Origin: Sulfuritalea sp.
Lineage (GTDB): Bacteria; Pseudomonadota; Gammaproteobacteria; Burkholderiales; Rhodocyclaceae
Assembly: GCA_016710465.1 (NCBI GenBank)
Contig: JADJVS010000014.1
Location: forward strand, 1,550,001 to 1,614,000
DNA: 64,000 bases
Direction of reading: 5' to 3'
The stretch's first letter is position 1; every line of letters begins with the position of its first letter. Positions 59,842-64,000 of this stretch are shown here, piece after piece. Under the pieces are notes generated by a model. That model searched no databases and was not told the DNA's origin. It was given only the letters and a program-made list of their open reading frames with translations. Position numbers and translations under genes: made by a program.

Positions 59842-60192
59842 ATGAAAACCATCCGAACCTGCCTTGCCATCGCCGTGTTGTCGGCACCGACTCTCGCCGC
59901 AGCCGACAACGCCGAGGCCGGCCTCGCCCTCGTCAAGGACCTCGGCGGCGTGAATGGCCTGGCGCTGGCCTGCGCCGAAGCGCGGGTCGCGGCGCGCGCG
60001 CGCGAACTGATGCTGGTCCATGCGCCCAAGACCGCGCGCTTCGGCGCGGCGTACGAGGAATCGACCAACGATGCCTTCAACGCGCAGACGCGCTCGGGCA
60101 AGCCCTGTGACGATGCCACCGCACTCACGGCGCGACTCAATCTATTGGCGTTGCGGCTGGCCGACGCCTTGCCGATCGCGCCGAAGCAATGA
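59842..60192 (+). CDS. Small exported protein of unknown function
   Basis: 116 residues; signal peptide (IRTCLAIAVLSAPTLAAADN) then a helical mature part: GLALVKDLGGVNGLALACAE, ELMLVHAPKTARFGAAYEES, GKPCDDATALTARLNLLALR. Two Cys in the mature part could form a disulfide. AAGGAAG precedes the ATG. Its stop overlaps the SCO1 start (ATGA), so it is made with SCO1. No family recognised. The hydrophobic core of the signal peptide (AVLSAPTL) is encoded by a copy of the 25-bp repeat. Confidence 0.75.
   Translation: MKTIRTCLAIAVLSAPTLAAADNAEAGLALVKDLGGVNGLALACAEARVAARARELMLVHAPKTARFGAAYEESTNDAFNAQTRSGKPCDDATALTARLNLLALRLADALPIAPKQ
59871..59895 (-). repeat. 25-bp dispersed repeat, copy 9 (in a signal peptide)
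   Basis: Minus strand GAGAGTCGGTGCCG, four variable bases, CACGGCG. The plus strand is read as AVLSAPTL, as in copy 7. Confidence 0.7.
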
Positions 60193-60809
60193 CGCGTTTT
60201 CGCGCGGCTGGCCTGGCCCCGCTGCTTCTGGCCGTGCTCCTGGGCTGCGGTGCGCCGGCATTTGCCCAGACGCCGGGCGCCGGCCACGAAGCCGCGCCGG
60301 CGGATGTCACGCCTTTGTCGCCGCGTTATCTGCTGATGGACGTGCAGGGCCGGGCCGTGAGCCACGAGGATTTCCGCGGACGCTTCCAGCTTGTCGCCTT
60401 CGGTTTCATTTCCTGTCCCGATGTCTGCCCGACCACGCTGCTGGAAGTGAAGCAGGTACTCGAAGCGCTGGGCGACAAGGCGGCGCGCCTGCAGCCCATC
60501 TTCATCACCGTCGACCCGGAGCGCGATACGCGCGCCGTGCTGCGCGACTACACCGCCGCCTTCGACAAGCGCATCCTCGGCCTCACCGGCCACCCCGAGT
60601 TCATCCGTCGCGCCGCCGACAGCTTTCGCGTGCGCTACGAAATAGTGCGCGAACCGGGCGCCGCCGCCGACAACTACACCATGAACCATACCGCCGGCAT
60701 GGTGCTGCTCGATACCCGCGGCCGCTTCCTGAGGCGCTTCGGCTATGGCAAGGGCGCGCGCGACATGAGCGAGGCCATCCTCGCCGCGATGGCGGCCGAG
60801 GGCCGCTGA
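60189..60809 (+). CDS. SCO1/SenC copper chaperone
   Basis: 206 residues with signal peptide (APLLLAVLLGCGAPAFAQTP; a lipobox-like LLGC is present). The thioredoxin-like SCO fold has the copper-binding CxxxC in FGFISCPDVCPTTLLEVKQV, IFITVDPERDTRAVLRDYT and the third ligand His in DNYTMNHTAGMVLLDTRG. SCO proteins deliver copper to CuA sites of cytochrome oxidase; in a nos cluster the CuA of NosZ is the obvious target. Overlaps the preceding gene by four bases. Confidence 0.93.
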   Translation: MTRFRAAGLAPLLLAVLLGCGAPAFAQTPGAGHEAAPADVTPLSPRYLLMDVQGRAVSHEDFRGRFQLVAFGFISCPDVCPTTLLEVKQVLEALGDKAARLQPIFITVDPERDTRAVLRDYTAAFDKRILGLTGHPEFIRRAADSFRVRYEIVREPGAAADNYTMNHTAGMVLLDTRGRFLRRFGYGKGARDMSEAILAAMAAEGR

Positions 60810-60817
60810 CCCGCGGT

Positions 60818-62086
60818 ATGCCGACCCGTCGCGGCTTCCTCGCCGGCGGTCTGGCCCTGGCGGCCGGACGAGCACTGGGGCAGAGCGCGGGCGGCGGCAG
60901 GCAGCGCGTGTTGATCGTCGGTGGTGGATGGGGTGGGCTCACCGCCGCGGCCCGGTTGCGCCGGATGGCGCCGGAACTTGACGTGAGCTTGATCGAGCGG
61001 GATGCGGAGTTCCGCTCGCTGCCGCTGAGCAATGCCTGGCTGGTCGGGCGCGCGGCCGAAGCCCTGCCGCGCCGGGATCATGCGGATCTCGCCGCTGCCC
61101 TCGGCTACACCTGTCTGCGGGCAGAGGTGACGGCGATCGATCGCGCGCGCCGCCGCGTGCAGGCCGGTCCGCACGCGCTCGACTACGACTGGTTGATCCT
61201 TGCCGCCGGCATACGCTACGACTACGCCCGCTGGCTGGGCGATGACCCGCGCGCCATCGAGGCCGTGCGCCGGCTCTACCCGGCGGGCTATGCCGCCGGC
61301 GAACTCGATGCCTTGCGGCGCAAGCTGGCCGATTTCAAGGGCGGTGATCTGCTGATGACCGTGCCGCCGGGGCCGTCGCGTTGCCCGCCGGCGCCCTACG
61401 AGCGTGCCATGATGATCGCCTGGTGGCTGAAGACGCACAAGATCGCGGGCCGCCTGCTGCTGGTCGATGCCGGTGGCGGCATGTCGCGCTTCAACCGTGT
61501 CTTCGCCGAGCGCTACAAGGACCAGGTGCGACACCTCACGCACGCGGTCGTCAAGGCGATCGATCCCTTTGCCCGCACCCTGAGCACCGAGTTCGACGAG
61601 ATCCGGTTCGATGATGCGATCATCATTCCGCCGCAGGGCGCGGCCGACATCGTGCGCCAGGCCGGGCTGCTCGAAACCGGTGCCGCCGGCACGCCGGGCG
61701 CCTGGGCGGCTTTCGATCCGCTGCACCTGCATGCGCCCGGCGACGAGCGCGCATTTCTTGTGGGCGACCTGCTGGGCCGCGCCTCGCCGTTGTTCGGCGC
61801 CTATCCCAAGAGCGCGCACATGGCCGCGCGCCAGGGCCGCATCGCCGCTGACGGGATCATCGCCCGCGCGCGCGGCGTAGCGCCGGCGCCGACTCTTCCC
61901 GACAGTCAGTGCCATGTGCATACCGATGTCGATCCGCCGGAGATGATGCGCATCGAGGCGGCCTATCGCCGGCGCGGCGATGGCCTCATCGTGCAGAGCC
62001 TGCGCCAGGTGGAAGAGCGCCAGCCGCGTGGCGAGGACGAGGCATGGGCGCGTGGGCTTTACGCGGAGATGCTGGCGGCGGAGTAG
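60818..62086 (+). CDS. Tat-exported FAD-dependent oxidoreductase (FCSD/SQR-like)
   Basis: 422 residues. Twin-arginine signal MPTRRGFLAGGLALAAGRAL, then a dinucleotide-binding motif RVLIVGGGWGGLTAAARLRR and other features of the flavocytochrome c sulfide dehydrogenase / sulfide:quinone reductase group (DYDWLILAAGIRYDYARWLG, CPPAPYERAMMIAWWLKTHK, FLVGDLLGRASPLFGAYPKS with AHMAARQGRIAADGI). Periplasmic location follows from the Tat signal. Substrate unknown: sulfide or another sulfur compound is plausible, and CuZ needs sulfide, but this is inference. A linker near residue 355 (GVAPAPTL) comes from the 25-bp repeat. Confidence 0.85.
   Translation: MPTRRGFLAGGLALAAGRALGQSAGGGRQRVLIVGGGWGGLTAAARLRRMAPELDVSLIERDAEFRSLPLSNAWLVGRAAEALPRRDHADLAAALGYTCLRAEVTAIDRARRRVQAGPHALDYDWLILAAGIRYDYARWLGDDPRAIEAVRRLYPAGYAAGELDALRRKLADFKGGDLLMTVPPGPSRCPPAPYERAMMIAWWLKTHKIAGRLLLVDAGGGMSRFNRVFAERYKDQVRHLTHAVVKAIDPFARTLSTEFDEIRFDDAIIIPPQGAADIVRQAGLLETGAAGTPGAWAAFDPLHLHAPGDERAFLVGDLLGRASPLFGAYPKSAHMAARQGRIAADGIIARARGVAPAPTLPDSQCHVHTDVDPPEMMRIEAAYRRRGDGLIVQSLRQVEERQPRGEDEAWARGLYAEMLAAE
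61871..61895 (-). repeat. 25-bp dispersed repeat, copy 10 (inside the flavoprotein)
   Basis: Minus strand AAGAGTCGGCGCCG, four variable bases, TACGCCG; one mismatch near the end. Read on the plus strand as GVAPAPTL. Confidence 0.75.
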
Positions 62087-62195
62087 TCGAGGTTCAGGCT
62101 TGGACGCGGCGACAATCCTCCGGCCGGGTTTTCCTCGATCGTTCTAAGTATTCATCCTGATTGTTCCCTGGCGTCGCGCGGTTTATTTTTCGTCT

Positions 62196-62224
62196 GGCAA
62201 GTGGGCGCTTCAGTTTCACTTGCC
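62196..62224. promoter_or_regulatory. 8-bp inverted repeat upstream of gfa
   Basis: GGCAAGTG and CACTTGCC separated by 13 bases, within the 275-base leader before gfa and near AT-rich promoter-like sequence (62181-62190). Could be an operator for formaldehyde-responsive control; unproven. Confidence 0.35.
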
Positions 62225-62361
62225 GCGTTCGGATGAAGCCGCTTTTGGCGCCCCGGCGCAAGGAGGGGGCACCGCCGGTGTTCCCGATTGATGGCACACG
62301 ACCGCCCCTGGGCTCAGGCCCTTTGGCTGCCGCATCCCTGCAGGGGAGGAGGAAACAGTCC

Positions 62362-62928
62362 ATGAGCAACACCGTAAAGATTCACCCGTCGATAGACGCC
62401 GGAATATTGCCGGCACTGCCGGGTTTTGAAGGGGGAGTGCTGCGTTGCAAGTGTGCTTCTGAAAAAGTCGAAGTGACGATCAGTGCGCAGACCGCACACA
62501 ACCACGCCTGCGGTTGCAGCAAGTGCTGGAAGCCGGAAGGCGCCCTGTTCTCGCAGGTTGCCGTGGTTTCCCGCGACAAGCTCAAGGTCACCGCCCATGA
62601 AGAGAAGCTGAAGATCGTCGATCCAGGCGCGGCGATCCAGCGCCATGCCTGTACCGGTTGCGGGGTGCACATGTTCGGTCGCATCGAGAACAAGGCGCAC
62701 CCGTTCTACGGCCTCGATTTCGTGCACACCGAACTATCGGGAGTGCGCGGCTGGTCACCCCCGGAGTTTGCCGCGTTTGTTTCTTCGATCATCGAGACCG
62801 GCACCGATCCGGCGCAGATGCCGGCGATTCGGGCGCGCCTGAAAGAGCTTGGCCTGGAGCCCTATGACTGCCTGTCGCCGCCCTTGATGGACGCCATCTC
62901 GACCCACGTCGCCAAGAGCAGGAAGTAG
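62362..62928 (+). CDS. gfa: S-(hydroxymethyl)glutathione synthase / Gfa-family protein
   Basis: 188 residues of the GFA zinc family. Cys clusters: GGVLRCKCASEKVEVTIS, HACGCSKCWKPEGALFSQ and RHACTGCGVHMFGRIENKAH, the usual zinc ligands. The full-length Gfa extension (HTELSGVRGWSPPEFAAFVS, LSPPLMDAISTHVA) is present, which distinguishes Gfa from short GFA-domain proteins. It accelerates the condensation of formaldehyde with glutathione. GGAGGAGGAAA precedes the ATG at 62362. fghA and adhC on the opposite strand complete the pathway. Confidence 0.92.
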   Translation: MSNTVKIHPSIDAGILPALPGFEGGVLRCKCASEKVEVTISAQTAHNHACGCSKCWKPEGALFSQVAVVSRDKLKVTAHEEKLKIVDPGAAIQRHACTGCGVHMFGRIENKAHPFYGLDFVHTELSGVRGWSPPEFAAFVSSIIETGTDPAQMPAIRARLKELGLEPYDCLSPPLMDAISTHVAKSRK

Positions 62929-62936
62929 CGAACACG

Positions 62937-62956
62937 GCCGCCATCGGTGAGGCGGC
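62937..62956. terminator. Hairpin between convergent gfa and fghA
   Basis: GCCGCC, eight-base loop, GGCGGC, followed by further GC-rich inverted sequence (GTCGGGCCC repeated) up to 62995. Position between two convergent genes suggests termination; there is no T run. Confidence 0.4.
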
Positions 62957-63001
62957 GGTGTCGGGCCCGATGTCGCGCGCGCGGCGTCGGGCCCATCCTC
63001 A

Positions 63002-63898
63002 TCAGGATATCGCGGTGTCCCGGGACGGGTTCAGTCGTCGCGCATCGCCCAGGTGGCGCGCATGGAAGCGCAGGTGTTCCTCGATGAAGCTGGCGATGAA
63101 GAAATAGCTGTGGTCGTAGCCCTCGCGCAGGTTCAGCTCCAGCGCCACGCCGGCGCGACGGCAGGCTTCGCTCAGCAGTTCGGGCTTGAGCTGGGTATCG
63201 AGAAACGGGTCGGCCATGCCCTGGTCGACCCGCAAGGGCGGGCCGCTCCAGCCGCGCGAGGCGATCAGTTCGGTGGCGTCATGGTCGCGCCAGGTTTCGC
63301 GGTTGGCGCCGAGATAGCCGGTGAGGGCCTTCTCGCCCCAGGGACAGCGCATCGGTGAGGCGATCGGCGCGAAGGCCGAGATAGACCTGTAAGCCTGCGG
63401 GTTGCGCAGCCCGATGGTCAAGGCCCCATGACCGCCCATCGAATGGCCGCTGATGCCGGAGCGGGTCGGATCGATGGGGAAATGGCATGCGACCAGCCAG
63501 CGCAGTTCTTCGGTGACATAGGAATACATGCGGTAGTGCGCGGCCCAGGGAGCTTGCGTGGCATCGACGTAAAAGCCCGCGCCGCGCCCGAAGTCCCAAC
63601 TGTCGGTTTCGCCCGGCAGGTCGAGTCCGCGCGGGCTGGTGTCGGGGGCGACGATGGCCAGTCCGAGCTCGGCGGCGACGCGCTGGGCACCGGCCTTGAC
63701 GATGAAGTTCTCTTCCGTGCAGCTCAGGCCGGAAAGCCAGTACAGCACCGGCACCGGCGTTTCCGCGCTGGCCTGTGGCGGCAGAAAGACGCCAAAGCGC
63801 ATCGGGGTGCCGGTTTCCGGCGAGTCGTGGCTATACACCGCCTGCACGCCGCCGAAGCAGCGATTGCGGGAGATCGTGGTGAGGGGCATGGCGTTCAT
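63002..63898 (-). CDS. fghA: S-formylglutathione hydrolase
   Basis: 298-residue alpha/beta hydrolase of the esterase D group that releases formate and glutathione. Landmarks: ISRNRCFGGVQAVYSHDSPE, VPVLYWLSGLSCTEENFIVK, PDTSPRGLDLPGETDSWDFG, nucleophile Ser in GISGHSMGGHGALTIGLRN, catalytic Asp in PPLRVDQGMADPFLDTQL and His in REGYDHSYFFIASFIEEHL. Start chosen at ATG 63898; ATG 63889 is also possible and neither has a clear ribosome site. adhC ends 24 bases upstream on the same strand. Confidence 0.93.
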   Translation of the reverse strand: MNAMPLTTISRNRCFGGVQAVYSHDSPETGTPMRFGVFLPPQASAETPVPVLYWLSGLSCTEENFIVKAGAQRVAAELGLAIVAPDTSPRGLDLPGETDSWDFGRGAGFYVDATQAPWAAHYRMYSYVTEELRWLVACHFPIDPTRSGISGHSMGGHGALTIGLRNPQAYRSISAFAPIASPMRCPWGEKALTGYLGANRETWRDHDATELIASRGWSGPPLRVDQGMADPFLDTQLKPELLSEACRRAGVALELNLREGYDHSYFFIASFIEEHLRFHARHLGDARRLNPSRDTAIS

Positions 63899-63921
63899 GG
63901 GGTGCGACGGAACCGCGCCGC

Positions 63922-64000
63922 TCAAAACGTGACCACCGAGCGAATCGACTTGCCCTCGTGCATCAGGTCGAAGGCTTCGTTGATGCGCTCCAGCGGCATC
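63922..64000 (-). CDS. adhC: S-(hydroxymethyl)glutathione dehydrogenase, C-terminal end
   Basis: Partial gene running off the right edge. The visible 25 codons read MPLERINEAFDLMHEGKSIR then SVVTF-stop, which is the characteristic ending of class III alcohol dehydrogenase (glutathione-dependent formaldehyde dehydrogenase). Its position directly before fghA is the common adhC-fghA arrangement. Confidence 0.85.
   Translation of the reverse strand, partial: MPLERINEAFDLMHEGKSIRSVVTF

Noticed and set aside
3979..61895. The 25-bp repeat as a DNA uptake sequence
   Set aside because: Known uptake sequences are 9-12 bases and several times denser; this one is longer, has a variable centre and is rarer (about one per 6 kb). 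Not excluded, but less likely.
1..64000. CRISPR arrays, complete insertion sequences, tRNA or rRNA genes
   Set aside because: No regularly spaced direct repeats, no transposase frame with terminal repeats, and no clover-leaf or rRNA-like sequence was seen on either strand.

Overview
The window looks like a chromosomal segment of a GC-rich, denitrifying betaproteobacterium, most likely Rhodocyclales or a close relative (e.g. Sterolibacteriaceae). The reasons are a cytochrome cd1 nitrite reductase cluster, a Sec-exported clade II nitrous oxide reductase cluster, RegBA-type redox regulators, polyhydroxyalkanoate (PHA) and neutral-lipid storage genes, and late cobalamin genes under a B12 riboswitch. 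The taxonomic call is inference; no rRNA or tRNA gene is present.

Layout. (1) 1-9.2 kb, carbon and lipid storage: phasin, patatin-like lipase, TetR regulator, wax-ester synthase/DGAT, acyl-CoA-binding protein, a hemerythrin behind an FNR/DNR-type box, a PHA granule-region protein, FadD and a VOC protein. (2) 9.3-34.6 kb, cobalamin assembly and uptake. On the minus strand one riboswitch heads btuB-btuC-btuD-cobO-cobN-like-exbB-like-DUF2149-bluB-cbiA. On the plus strand are cobU and cbiB-cobD-btuF plus a second btuF-like gene; cobQ is on the minus strand. Foreign-looking genes break up this block: a TPR/glycosyltransferase/methyltransferase fusion, an AAA+ DUF4143 ATPase, a lower-GC island with a caspase-like (C14) protease gene whose 3' end is disrupted, and a HigBA-type toxin-antitoxin pair with an 18-bp perfect palindrome at its promoter. 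(3) 34.6-41.7 kb, nitrite reduction and heme d1 synthesis: nirS, nirT, a c-type cytochrome, nirC, nirF, a nirDL fusion, nirG, nirH. (4) 41.7-45.2 kb: second hemerythrin, diheme cytochrome c, regB/regA-like pair, and a small periplasmic protein. (5) 45.2-62.1 kb, clade II nos cluster: nosZ, two cytochromes c, nosB, nosD, nosG, nosH, nosF, nosL, nosY, a TlpA-like thioredoxin, ubiE/menG, menA, a BASS-family transporter, a second nosD, an exported small protein, SCO1 and a Tat-exported flavoprotein. (6) 62.1-64 kb: glutathione-dependent formaldehyde oxidation (gfa, fghA, 3' end of adhC).

How the parts fit. Four FNR/DNR-like boxes (hemerythrin, nirS, nosZ, second nos cytochrome) tie region 1 to the denitrification genes. 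The last steps of menaquinone synthesis lie inside the nos operon, which fits clade II NosGH drawing electrons from menaquinol. The cobN-like gene product has a signal peptide and a C-terminal membrane anchor and sits with an ExbB-like channel and DUF2149. This suggests energised periplasmic tetrapyrrole or cobalt handling rather than the ordinary cytoplasmic cobaltochelatase.

Most unexpected observations: a dispersed 25-bp repeat with at least ten good copies, both intergenic and inside genes, where it is nearly always read in the same frame to give an A-V-x-x-A-P-T peptide; and the caspase gene, whose C-terminal domain can be reconstructed across an amber codon and a frameshift.
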